Source: DATFLS01 sp964413425
GTDB lineage: Bacteria; Fidelibacterota; JAANXI01
NCBI GenBank assembly: GCA_964413425.1
Contig: CAYPST010000102.1
Coordinates: 1-14,823, forward strand
DNA: 14,823 bases
Direction of reading: 5' to 3'
Position 1 is the first letter of the stretch; every line of letters begins with the position of its first letter. The notes under the pieces were generated by a model. The model was not told the DNA's origin. It ran no database searches and saw only the letters and a program-made list of their open reading frames with translations. Below, piece after piece: positions 1 through 7,580 of this stretch. The position numbers and the translations under genes are program-made.

Positions 1-54
1 GATCGTCCCCACGTTCACATGCGGCTTCGTCCGTTCAAATTTCTTCTTTGACAT
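1..54 (-). CDS. tuf: Elongation factor Tu, 5' end only (partial)
   Basis: The 18 readable codons give MSKKKFERTKPHVNVGTI, the classic EF-Tu N-terminus just before the GHVDHGKT P-loop, which lies beyond the window edge. EF-Tu is the GTPase that delivers aminoacyl-tRNA to the ribosomal A site. The ATG start has a purine-rich Shine-Dalgarno stretch (GGAGGGGGAG) just upstream and sits 29 nt after the fusA stop, the usual last position of the str operon (rpsL-rpsG-fusA-tuf). A second tuf gene ends at the other edge of the window. The gene is cut only by the window boundary; nothing suggests it is broken. Confidence 0.95.
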   Translation of the reverse strand, partial: MSKKKFERTKPHVNVGTI

Positions 55-83
55 GACTCCCCCTCCAGTTTTCCGAGGTCAAG

Positions 84-2177
84 TTATGATGCTTTTCCGT
101 GAATCTGTTCAACGATTCCATCTTTAACGCTTCCTGGCACTTCCGCATAATGCGAAAATTGCATGGTGAATACTGCCCGTCCCTGGGTGACCGATCGCAG
201 ATCAGTCGCATAGCCGAACATCTCTGAGAGCGGCACATCCGCCCGGATCACCTGGGCATTATTCCGCTGATCCATCCCCCGGATATCGCCGCGACGCCCG
301 GTGATATCACCCATGACGTCACCCAGGTATTCCTCCGGCACCACCACTTCCAATTCCATCATCGGCTCCAGGAGTGCGGGTGCAGCCTTTCGCATGGCGT
401 CCTGCATGGCCATGGAACCGGCGACCTTGAATGACATCTCCGACGAATCCACTTCATGATAGGAGCCGTCGTGCAAGGTTACAACCACATCTTCAACCGG
501 GTAGCCGGCAATCGGGCCGTTCCGTAGCGCTTCCTGCACTCCTTTATTCACGGACGGAATATATTCTTTCGGTATCACACCACCGACAATTTTGTTATTA
601 AACTCGTACCCGGCCCCGGCTTCGTTCGGCTTTACGGTGATAACTACGTGACCGTACTGACCACGTCCGCCCGACTGCCGGATGAACTTCCCTTCGGTTT
701 CCACCTCTTTGGTCACCGATTCCCGATACGCAACCTGTGGCTGTCCGATGTTGGCATTCACCTTGAACTCCCGCTGCAATCGATCGATGATCACTTCGAG
801 GTGTAATTCACCCATTCCTGAAATGATAGTCTGGCCGGTTTCTTCATCACCGGCTATTTGAAAAGTCGGATCTTCTTCGGCCAGCCGGTGGAGCGCATCG
901 GTTAATTGATGGGAATCGGCCCGGGTATCCGGTTCGATGGAAACCGAAATCACCGGTTTCGGAAACTCCATCTCTTCCAGGATGATTGGATGTTCTTCAT
1001 CACACAGGGTATTCCCGGTAGAGGTATTCTTCAAGCCTACCGCTGCAGCAATGTCTCCGGCCTTCACGAACTCCAGTTCCTCTCGCTTATTCGCGTGCAT
1101 CTGAAGCAACCGGCCGAAGCGCTCTTTTTTATCGGAATTCGGATTGTAGATATAGGATCCCGCATTAATCTTCCCGGAATACACCCGGAAAAATGTTAGC
1201 CGTCCGACGTAAGGATCGCTCATCACCTTGAATGCCAGTGCAGAGAATGGTTCATCCGACTCGGATTTCCGTTCTTCCTCTTCCCCGGTTTCGGGATTCA
1301 CGCCTTTGATCGCCGGCACGTCCACGGGTGAGGGCAGGAAATCCACCACAGCATCGGTCAGATACTGCACCCCTTTGTTTTTAAACGCGGATCCGCACAT
1401 CACCGGTATCAATGAGACATCCAGAGTGGCCTTTCGCAAGGCACTCTTAATATCCCTGGGATCAATTTCTTCACCCTCCAGATATTTCTCCATGAGGGTA
1501 TCGTCATACATGGAAATTTCCTCGAGTAAATGAGTACGGTATTCGTCCACCTGATCCACCATATCCTTTGGGACATCTCCGTATTCGAAGTGCTTCCCGA
1601 GGGTCTGCTCATTATAGATAATACTCCGGTTATAAACCAGGTCGACAATTCCGTTGAACATGTCCCCGTCACCGATCGGCAGGGCAATCGGCACCACGTT
1701 GGCTCCTAAGCGCTCCTTCATCATCTTCATGGCATTGAAGAAATCTGCACCGGTCCGATCCATTTTATTGACGAACGCAATCCGGGGAATATTATACCTG
1801 TCGGCCTGGCGCCAGACGGTTTCTGATTGTGGTTCCACTCCACCAACGGCACAAAATAAAGCAATGGCGCCATCCAGCACCCGAAGTGATCGTTCCACTT
1901 CAACCGTGAAATCGACATGACCGGGGGTATCAATAATGTTAATCCTGTGATCTCGCCAGAAACAGGTGGTTGCCGCAGAGGTGATGGTGATCCCGCGCTC
2001 CTTCTCCTGCTCCATCCAGTCCATGGTAGCGGCCCCCTCATGCACCTCTCCCATGCGATGGACCCGGCCCGTATAATAGAGAATACGCTCGGTGGTAGTG
2101 GTTTTCCCCGCATCGATATGGGCCATAATACCGATGTTGCGCGTTCTCTCTAATGTATCTGCTTTTTTAATTGCCAC
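84..2177 (-). CDS. fusA: Elongation factor G (EF-G, translocase GTPase)
   Basis: EF-G drives GTP-dependent translocation of tRNAs and mRNA on the ribosome and, with RRF, ribosome recycling. The 697-residue protein is full length for the family. GTPase motifs are in order: AHIDAGKT at about 19-26 (P-loop), RGITITSAAT at about 61-70 (switch I), DTPGH at 83-87, NKMD at 137-140 and GSA at about 262-264. The C-terminal part has the domain IV RQSGGRGQYGHV motif and the domain V segment FGYATDLRSVTQGRA typical of canonical EF-G. The start is GTG (GTGGCAATTAAA). No internal ATG lies ahead of the P-loop except one inside IGIMAH, so GTG is well supported, but no strong SD is seen in front of it. It lies 65 nt after rpsG and 29 nt before tuf. 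Confidence 0.98.
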   Translation of the reverse strand: MAIKKADTLERTRNIGIMAHIDAGKTTTTERILYYTGRVHRMGEVHEGAATMDWMEQEKERGITITSAATTCFWRDHRINIIDTPGHVDFTVEVERSLRVLDGAIALFCAVGGVEPQSETVWRQADRYNIPRIAFVNKMDRTGADFFNAMKMMKERLGANVVPIALPIGDGDMFNGIVDLVYNRSIIYNEQTLGKHFEYGDVPKDMVDQVDEYRTHLLEEISMYDDTLMEKYLEGEEIDPRDIKSALRKATLDVSLIPVMCGSAFKNKGVQYLTDAVVDFLPSPVDVPAIKGVNPETGEEEERKSESDEPFSALAFKVMSDPYVGRLTFFRVYSGKINAGSYIYNPNSDKKERFGRLLQMHANKREELEFVKAGDIAAAVGLKNTSTGNTLCDEEHPIILEEMEFPKPVISVSIEPDTRADSHQLTDALHRLAEEDPTFQIAGDEETGQTIISGMGELHLEVIIDRLQREFKVNANIGQPQVAYRESVTKEVETEGKFIRQSGGRGQYGHVVITVKPNEAGAGYEFNNKIVGGVIPKEYIPSVNKGVQEALRNGPIAGYPVEDVVVTLHDGSYHEVDSSEMSFKVAGSMAMQDAMRKAAPALLEPMMELEVVVPEEYLGDVMGDITGRRGDIRGMDQRNNAQVIRADVPLSEMFGYATDLRSVTQGRAVFTMQFSHYAEVPGSVKDGIVEQIHGKAS

Positions 2178-2242
2178 GGTTTTATATAACTCGTTTCCTA
2201 TTCGATTTAATTAATTTTTTTCACTCGGTTCAATTGTCAATA

Positions 2243-2710
2243 CTATCTGAAGTGAGCAAATGCTTTGTTGGCCTCTGCCATCCGATGAACATCTTCCTTT
2301 TTCCGCACGGCACCCCCTTCACCCCGGGACGCCGCAATTAACTCTTCTGCCAGGTTGTCAGGCATGCGACTACCAACTTTGTTCCGGCAGGAACTGAGAA
2401 TCCAGCGCATGGCCAGCGCTTTTTTCCGTTCCCGATCCACTTCGATGGGCACCTGATAAGTCGCTCCGCCAATCCGCCGGGATTTGACTTCCAGTATGGG
2501 TGACGCATTCTCGATCGCCTTCTCGAATACTTCGATCCCACTATCGCCGGTCTGATCTTCAATGTTATCGATGGCAGTGTAAAAAATCTGCTCGGCAACA
2601 CCTTTTTTGCCGCCTCGCATGATATTGTTAATAAATTTCGCCACCAGCTTACTTTTGAATACCGGATCAGGAAGTATTTCCCGTTTCTCTGCTCTTTTTC
2701 TTCGTGCCAT
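2243..2710 (-). CDS. rpsG: 30S ribosomal protein S7
   Basis: S7 nucleates assembly of the 30S head by binding the 3' major domain of 16S rRNA and lies near the E site and mRNA exit. The 155-residue length matches the bacterial family. The N-terminus MARRKRAEKREILPDPVF, the central EVKSRRIGGATYQVP (about 74-88) and the C-terminal HRMAEANKAFAHFR are diagnostic. The stretch at about 104-120 (ILSSCRNKVGSRMPDNL) departs from the more usual arginine/lysine-rich version of this helix. The start is ATG. The gene is 22 nt downstream of rpsL, too short a gap for the long S7-binding intercistronic structure known from E. coli. The stop is TAG. Confidence 0.97.
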   Translation of the reverse strand: MARRKRAEKREILPDPVFKSKLVAKFINNIMRGGKKGVAEQIFYTAIDNIEDQTGDSGIEVFEKAIENASPILEVKSRRIGGATYQVPIEVDRERKKALAMRWILSSCRNKVGSRMPDNLAEELIAASRGEGGAVRKKEDVHRMAEANKAFAHFR

Positions 2711-2732
2711 GGTAATTCTCTAACCTTCTTCG

Positions 2733-3101
2733 CTATGGTTTCTTCGTCCCATATCTGGACCGACTCGTCTTGCGGTCTTCAACGCCAGCCGTATCCAGGG
2801 TCCCCCGAATAATGTGGTACCGGACTCCCGGCAGATCTTTGACACGTCCTCCTTCGATTAACACAATTGAGTGTTCCTGCAAATTATGCCCTTCTCCGGG
2901 GATATACGCGGTCACTTCCATGCCATTGGTCAAGCGCACACGCGTGACCTTTCGCAGTGCGGAATTTGGTTTCTTTGGCGTGGTTGTATACACCCGTGTA
3001 CACACGCCCCGCTTTTGAGGATTGCCCTTCAGGGCAGGCGCTGATTTTTTCTTCTCCACCTTTTCCCGCCCTTTTCGAACTAATTGGTTAATCGTCGGCA
3101 T
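2733..3101 (-). CDS. rpsL: 30S ribosomal protein S12
   Basis: S12 lies at the decoding centre of the 30S subunit and controls decoding accuracy; it is the classic streptomycin-resistance locus. The 122-residue protein carries TTTPKKPNSALRK (K43 at position 43) and GRVKDLPGVRYH (K88, D89). Both lysines are the drug-sensitive residues, and D89 is the residue methylthiolated in many bacteria. The ATG is preceded by AGGAGA at close spacing. This is the first gene of the str operon and follows a 141-nt spacer after rpoC that holds a long inverted repeat and a candidate promoter, so it may have its own transcription start as well as read-through from rpoBC. Confidence 0.98.
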   Translation of the reverse strand: MPTINQLVRKGREKVEKKKSAPALKGNPQKRGVCTRVYTTTPKKPNSALRKVTRVRLTNGMEVTAYIPGEGHNLQEHSIVLIEGGRVKDLPGVRYHIIRGTLDTAGVEDRKTSRSRYGTKKP

Positions 3102-3131
3102 TCTTTCTCCTAATTTTTATAACAGCCTCAT

Positions 3132-3160
3132 AACTTAATTATATCATTAATGCATGTCAA
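3132..3160 (-). promoter_or_regulatory. Candidate sigma70-type promoter for rpsL-rpsG-fusA-tuf
   Basis: On the minus strand a perfect TTGACA (3160-3155) is followed by a 17-nt spacer and TAAGTT (3137-3132), which keeps the most conserved -10 positions (T1, A2, T6). Overlapping it is a perfect TATAAT at 3143-3138 preceded by TGA, i.e. an extended -10 (TGnTATAAT), but this is only 11 nt from the TTGACA and would have to act without it. Either version would start transcription roughly 20-30 nt before the rpsL ATG. The TTGAC of the -35 is the outer end of the adjacent inverted repeat. No other spacer in the window offers as good a match. Sequence-only prediction. Confidence 0.45.
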
Positions 3161-3182
3161 CCCCGCGAGTCAAAATTTTCAT
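3147..3182 (-). other. Possible 11-codon leader ORF inside the inverted repeat
   Basis: On the minus strand the loop of the inverted repeat carries AGGAGG (3197-3192), a 9-nt gap and ATG (3182-3180), opening a frame MKILTRGVDMH that ends in TAA at 3149-3147. Codons 2 to 9 are encoded largely by the downstream arm of the stem, so a translating ribosome would prevent the hairpin from forming. It ends 45 nt before the rpsL ATG. The ribosome-binding site is better than that of several real genes nearby, but the frame is too short to judge by composition, and the match could be incidental or a remnant of a mobile element. Confidence 0.25.
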
Positions 3183-3225
3183 TTCGAAATTCCTCCTGTC
3201 AGCGATTTTGACTCGCGGGGTTGAC
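3156..3225. repeat. 70-bp inverted-repeat element, 21-bp perfect stem
   Basis: Positions 3156-3176 and 3205-3225 are perfect reverse complements (21 of 21), separated by a 28-nt loop (3177-3204). The arm reads GTCAACCCCGCGAGTCAAAA plus one more T. The loop contains its own palindrome ATTTCGAAAT (3181-3190) and, on the minus strand, AGGAGG followed by ATG. It sits between the rpoC stop and rpsL. As RNA it would form a long uninterrupted duplex, far longer than a normal intrinsic terminator, and no U-run follows it in the transcription direction, so simple termination is unlikely. Options are an RNase III processing site, a dispersed palindromic or MITE-like element, or a regulator binding site. 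Flanks (TGCAT and CAGTT) show no target-site duplication. The structure is seen directly; its function is unknown. Confidence 0.9.
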
Positions 3226-3242
3226 CAGTTTGTATTCCGACG

Positions 3243-6200
3243 TTATTCTGTCTTCACCGGCTCCGAAGCCTCTACCGAGCCTTCGTCGCTCACTTCTTCT
3301 GTTTCCTCCGCTTCCTCTGCCGGCACCTTCTTCGCCAGTCGCTCATCCACCAGTACATCATTTTCGGACCTCACGATAATATCACGATAGCGTTTTTGTC
3401 CTGAGCCGGCGGGGATCAGGCGTCCCATGATGACATTTTCTTTCAGTCCTCGGAGATAATCCACCTTGGCGGAAGTTGCTGCGTCTGTCAGAACGCGGGT
3501 TGTCTCCTGGAAGGATGCGGCCGAAATGAAGCTCTCTGTATTCAGAGAGGCGCGGGTAATTCCGAGCAGCAACGGTCTGAAGGTTGCTAATCGTGCTTCC
3601 CGGGTCTTGGCAGGCTTTCCGCCTTTCTCCGCGGCCTCCTCATTAATCTGTTCCAGCTTCTTGCGCCGGATCAATTGCCCTTTCCGCAAGTCCGTATCAC
3701 CCGGATCTTCCACGACAACCCGGCGGCGGACCCGTTCGTTTTCTTCGAATATCTCGTACTTATTGACCCGATCTTTTTCCAGATACTGGGTATCTCCGGG
3801 ATCATCAATCGCAACCTTCTGCATCATCTGGCGGACAATCACTTCAATGTGTTTGTCATTAATCCGTACACCCTGCAGACGATACACCTCCTGAATTTCA
3901 TTCACCAGGTACTCCTGGACCTTTCCGGGTCCCAGAATTCGCAGGATATCATGCGGCGCAACAGCCCCGTCGCAGAGCCGATCACCAGCCGAGACCCGAT
4001 CTCCTTCGTGCACAATCACGTGTTTTCCATAGGGGATCTTATAGCTGCGCTCCTCGTCGGCGCTTCCTTCGATGATGATTTCGCGTACGCCGCGCCGAAT
4101 CTTCCCGAATCGAACCCGGCCGTCGATTTCTGTAACCACAGCAGGCTCTTTCGGCTTGCGTGCCTCGAACAGTTCGGCCACCCGCGGCAGTCCCCCGGTG
4201 ATGTCACGCGTTTTACCAATTTCTTTGGCGATCTTCACCAGGGTGTTACCCGATTCGACATACGTGCCGTCCTTCACCACCAGATTCGCACCGACAGGCA
4301 AGATAATCCCGGGGGCAATCGTTTTGCCGGCATCATCCACAATTTCAATGCGCGGACTCAGCGAACGATCCTTGGATTCTATAATCGTGGTCTGTTTCCG
4401 CCCCAGCTCATCCGTCTCTTCACTATATGTGACGTCGTCGATGAGATCCACAAATCTGACGTACCCGCTCCTTCTTGCCAGAATCACATCGCTGTATGGA
4501 TCCCAGGTGAACAGCGTCTGTGCTTTTTCCACTTCTTCCCCATCCTTCACCAGCACTTTGGAACCGTATGGAACGTTATAATGGGCCAGTTCCCTGTTAT
4601 TCTCATCGATGATATCAATCCGGGCATTCCGCACCAGACAGATCTTCTGCTCATCGTCTCGCTCGGACAGTTCCATATTCTCTGAGAACCGGACAATACC
4701 GGCATGCTTGGTACGCATTTCGGACGTTTCCACAATTCGGCTGGCCGTCCCACCGATATGGAAAGTTCGGAGCGTCAACTGGGTTCCGGGTTCACCGATG
4801 CTCTGAGCGGCGATAATACCGACAGCCTCCCCGACATTGACGACCTTGCTGGTGGCCATATGACGGCCATAGCATTTGACGCAGACGCCCCGCCGTGTTT
4901 CGCAGGTCAACACGGAACGAATACGCACCGACTCCAGCGGTGTCTCACCGATCTCTCTCGCCACCTGTTCATCGATCATTTCGCCAGATTCCACAATTAT
5001 TTCATCTGTGATGGGATTATAGATATCATCCAGCGCAAAACGCCCCACGATGCGATCTTCCAGTGGCTCGATAATTTCTTCGCCCTCTTTCAGGGCTGAA
5101 ATTCCTATGCCGTTGATCGTCCCACAATCTTCTTCTGTCACCACCACATCCTGGGAAACATCGACCAGGCGCCGGGTCAGATAACCGGCATCCGCCGTCT
5201 TCAGGGCCGTATCCGCCAATCCCTTTCGGGCTCCGTGAGTGGAAATGAAGTATTCCAGCACAGTTAATCCTTCTTTGAAATTCGACAGGATCGGATCTTC
5301 GATAATTTCGCCAGCCTGCCCGGTCATACTCTTCTGTGGCTTGGCCATCAATCCACGCATCCCTGCCAGCTGTTTAATCTGATCTTTACTTCCGCGCGCC
5401 CCGGAATCGGCCATCATGAACACGTTGTTGAAGCCGCTTTTATCTTTGGACAGACGCTGCATCATCCGCTCAGCAACGGCATTCGTGGTATGAGTCCAGA
5501 CATCGATAACCTTATTATAGCGCTCGCCTTCGGTTAGGATCTCGTCCTTTGCCTTCTGATTGACATCTCCCACCTCATCTATGGCCTGGGCAATGAAGTC
5601 GTGCTTCTCCGGTGGAATAATCACATCATCCAGCCCAATCGACTGTCCACTGGTGGTGGCATAACCGAACCCCAGGTCTTTCAAATCGTCCAGAAACTGG
5701 ACGGTACGAAAATTCCCGGCGAGCTGAAAGGCATCTCCAATAATCCATTCCAACGATTTCTTGGTCACCAGCTCATTGATAAACGGCATTTCCTCCGGGA
5801 GGATGTCGTTGAACAACACCCGGCCAACGGTGGTTTCGATGATCTGCCCATCTTCCAAACGCAGCTTGATTTTGGCGTGCAGCCCGACTTCCTTATTCGA
5901 GTGGGCAACCCGGACCTCGTCACGAGAGCTCATGAACGTTCCCTCTCCTTTATCGCCGGGGAGTGCTCTGGTCAGATAGTACACGCCCAGCACCATATCC
6001 TGGGAAGGGATGGCAATCGGCGCACCATGGGAAGGATGCAGAATATTGTGACTGGACAGCATCAACATTCTGGATTCAATTTGTGCTTCCGCCCCTAATG
6101 GCACGTGCACGGCCATCTGATCACCATCAAAATCCGCGTTAAAGGCGGCACACACCAGCGGGTGGATCTTAATGGCTTTCCCGTCGATCAGGACCGGCTG

Positions 6201-7550
6201 AAATGCCTGGATTCCCAGCCGATGCAGTGTTGGCGCCCGGTTTAACAGCACCGGATGCTCTTTCACCACATACTCCAGCACTTCATAGATTTCCGGCTGT
6301 TTCTCTTCCACCATGAGTTTGGCACTGCGCGGCGTCTTGGCGTAACCGCGCGTAATCAGCTGATTGATAATGAACGGCTTGAATAATTCAATCGCCATTT
6401 CCTTCGGGAGGCCGCACTCGGTTAACTTCAATTCCGGTCCGACCACGATCACCGAACGACCGCTATAGTCGACCCGTTTTCCCAGTAAATTCTGCCGGAA
6501 TCGTCCCTGCTTACCCTTCAGCATATCACTCAGGCTTTTCAAAGGCCGCCTGGTTCCGCTTCTCACGGCAGTTCTTCGACGACTATTGTCAAACAGGGAA
6601 TCGACGGCTTCCTGCAGCATGCGCTTTTCATTCCGGAGAATAACATCAGGAGCGTTGATTTCAATCAGCTGCTTGAGTCGGTTATTCCGGATAATAACGC
6701 GGCGATACAGGTCATTCAAATCACTGGCAGCGAATCGTCCCCCATCCAGCGGAACAAGGGGCCTGAGCTCCGGTGGAATCACCGGAAGGACACTGAGCAC
6801 CATCCATTCTGGCCTATTGGGTTTCCCATCTTCATTCGGGAGGAATGCCTTTACGACCTTCAACCGTTTGAGCGCGTCATTCTTGCGCTGCTTGGACGTC
6901 TCCGTATCCACGGCATGCTGCAATTCATCAGCGAGTTTTTCCAGGTTCAGATTGGCAAGCAGCTGGCGAATCGCTTCACCGCCCATGCCTGCTTCAAAAT
7001 ACTCTTTATCTTCCTTGGCCCCGTCACCGGAAGGCCGACCGTGTTCCCGCATCAACTCGAGATATTGATCCTCCTCCAGCATCGTCATCGGTTCCACCTC
7101 AGCGTCACCTGATTTTATCACGACATAATTTTCATAGTAAATGATTTTTTCCAGATCTTTAGTACTCAAACCAAGTATATAACTCAGTTTACTCGGAATA
7201 GAACGGAGATACCAGATGTGGACCACCGGCACCGCGAGATTGATATGTCCCATGCGTTCGCGCCGCACCTTCTTCCGGGTCACCTCCACGCCACACCGGT
7301 CGCAGATTATACCTTTATACCGGATACGTTTGTACTTCCCGCAGTGGCATTCCCAGTCCTTGACAGGACCGAAAATCTTTTCGCAGAATAACCCATCCTT
7401 CTCCGGTTTATACGACCGGTAATTAATGGTCTCCGGTTTGGTCACTTCTCCGTAAGACTTCGACAGGATAAGTTCCGGCGAAGCCAAACTGATTTGTATC
7501 GCATTGAAATCAGTTTTTGTCTGTGGCTGCTTTGGATTTAAATAAACCAA
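3243..7550 (-). CDS. rpoC: DNA-directed RNA polymerase subunit beta'
   Basis: This is the largest subunit of the RNA polymerase core and holds the catalytic magnesium. The 1435-residue protein is full length. Visible elements in order: N-terminal zinc site CHCGKYKR...CDRC (C68, C70, C83, C86); the catalytic NADFDGD at 471-477 with its three aspartates; the bridge helix around 761-801 (FISTHGARKGLADTALKTAD); the second zinc site (C809, C883, C890, C893); and the trigger loop at about 911-934 (GIIAAQSIGEPGTQLTLRTF). The C-terminus is an acidic tail rich in Glu. The start is TTG (7550-7548), supported by a strong GGGAGGAG six nucleotides upstream; no in-frame ATG lies near the conserved N-terminus. 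It follows rpoB by 30 nt and is clearly co-transcribed. The N-terminal region resembles FCB-group RpoC. Confidence 0.98.
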   Translation of the reverse strand: MVYLNPKQPQTKTDFNAIQISLASPELILSKSYGEVTKPETINYRSYKPEKDGLFCEKIFGPVKDWECHCGKYKRIRYKGIICDRCGVEVTRKKVRRERMGHINLAVPVVHIWYLRSIPSKLSYILGLSTKDLEKIIYYENYVVIKSGDAEVEPMTMLEEDQYLELMREHGRPSGDGAKEDKEYFEAGMGGEAIRQLLANLNLEKLADELQHAVDTETSKQRKNDALKRLKVVKAFLPNEDGKPNRPEWMVLSVLPVIPPELRPLVPLDGGRFAASDLNDLYRRVIIRNNRLKQLIEINAPDVILRNEKRMLQEAVDSLFDNSRRRTAVRSGTRRPLKSLSDMLKGKQGRFRQNLLGKRVDYSGRSVIVVGPELKLTECGLPKEMAIELFKPFIINQLITRGYAKTPRSAKLMVEEKQPEIYEVLEYVVKEHPVLLNRAPTLHRLGIQAFQPVLIDGKAIKIHPLVCAAFNADFDGDQMAVHVPLGAEAQIESRMLMLSSHNILHPSHGAPIAIPSQDMVLGVYYLTRALPGDKGEGTFMSSRDEVRVAHSNKEVGLHAKIKLRLEDGQIIETTVGRVLFNDILPEEMPFINELVTKKSLEWIIGDAFQLAGNFRTVQFLDDLKDLGFGYATTSGQSIGLDDVIIPPEKHDFIAQAIDEVGDVNQKAKDEILTEGERYNKVIDVWTHTTNAVAERMMQRLSKDKSGFNNVFMMADSGARGSKDQIKQLAGMRGLMAKPQKSMTGQAGEIIEDPILSNFKEGLTVLEYFISTHGARKGLADTALKTADAGYLTRRLVDVSQDVVVTEEDCGTINGIGISALKEGEEIIEPLEDRIVGRFALDDIYNPITDEIIVESGEMIDEQVAREIGETPLESVRIRSVLTCETRRGVCVKCYGRHMATSKVVNVGEAVGIIAAQSIGEPGTQLTLRTFHIGGTASRIVETSEMRTKHAGIVRFSENMELSERDDEQKICLVRNARIDIIDENNRELAHYNVPYGSKVLVKDGEEVEKAQTLFTWDPYSDVILARRSGYVRFVDLIDDVTYSEETDELGRKQTTIIESKDRSLSPRIEIVDDAGKTIAPGIILPVGANLVVKDGTYVESGNTLVKIAKEIGKTRDITGGLPRVAELFEARKPKEPAVVTEIDGRVRFGKIRRGVREIIIEGSADEERSYKIPYGKHVIVHEGDRVSAGDRLCDGAVAPHDILRILGPGKVQEYLVNEIQEVYRLQGVRINDKHIEVIVRQMMQKVAIDDPGDTQYLEKDRVNKYEIFEENERVRRRVVVEDPGDTDLRKGQLIRRKKLEQINEEAAEKGGKPAKTREARLATFRPLLLGITRASLNTESFISAASFQETTRVLTDAATSAKVDYLRGLKENVIMGRLIPAGSGQKRYRDIIVRSENDVLVDERLAKKVPAEEAEETEEVSDEGSVEASEPVKTE

Positions 7551-7556
7551 AGTATA

Positions 7557-7564
7557 CTCCTCCC
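7557..7564 (-). promoter_or_regulatory. Ribosome-binding site fixing the TTG start of rpoC
   Basis: The minus strand reads GGGAGGAG, then TATACT, then TTG GTT TAT. The six-nucleotide spacing is near optimal. This is the main evidence that the non-canonical TTG at 7550 is the true rpoC start. Confidence 0.8.
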
Positions 7565-7580
7565 TTTGGCTTTCGATTGT

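Noticed and set aside
2178..2242. TTGACA at 2240-2235 in the rpsG-fusA spacer as a possible fusA promoter
   Set aside because: The -35 match is perfect but no acceptable -10 lies 16-18 nt downstream (only AAATTA/AATTAA-like sequence); kept out as unsupported.
3156..3225. Reading the rpoC-rpsL palindrome as an ordinary Rho-independent terminator
   Set aside because: The stem is 21 bp with a 28-nt loop and is followed by ATGCATTAATG rather than a U-run in the direction of transcription.
3154..3390. 78-codon plus-strand frame starting in the inverted repeat and entering the rpoC 3' end
   Set aside because: Ser-rich translation antisense to the acidic RpoC tail, with no SD. It is open only because the palindrome happens to be read in frame.
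3675..4685. 336-codon open frame on the plus strand opposite rpoC
   Set aside because: It is fully antisense to conserved rpoC sequence, has no recognisable domain, and has the His/Asn/Phe-rich mix expected from reading a coding strand backwards.
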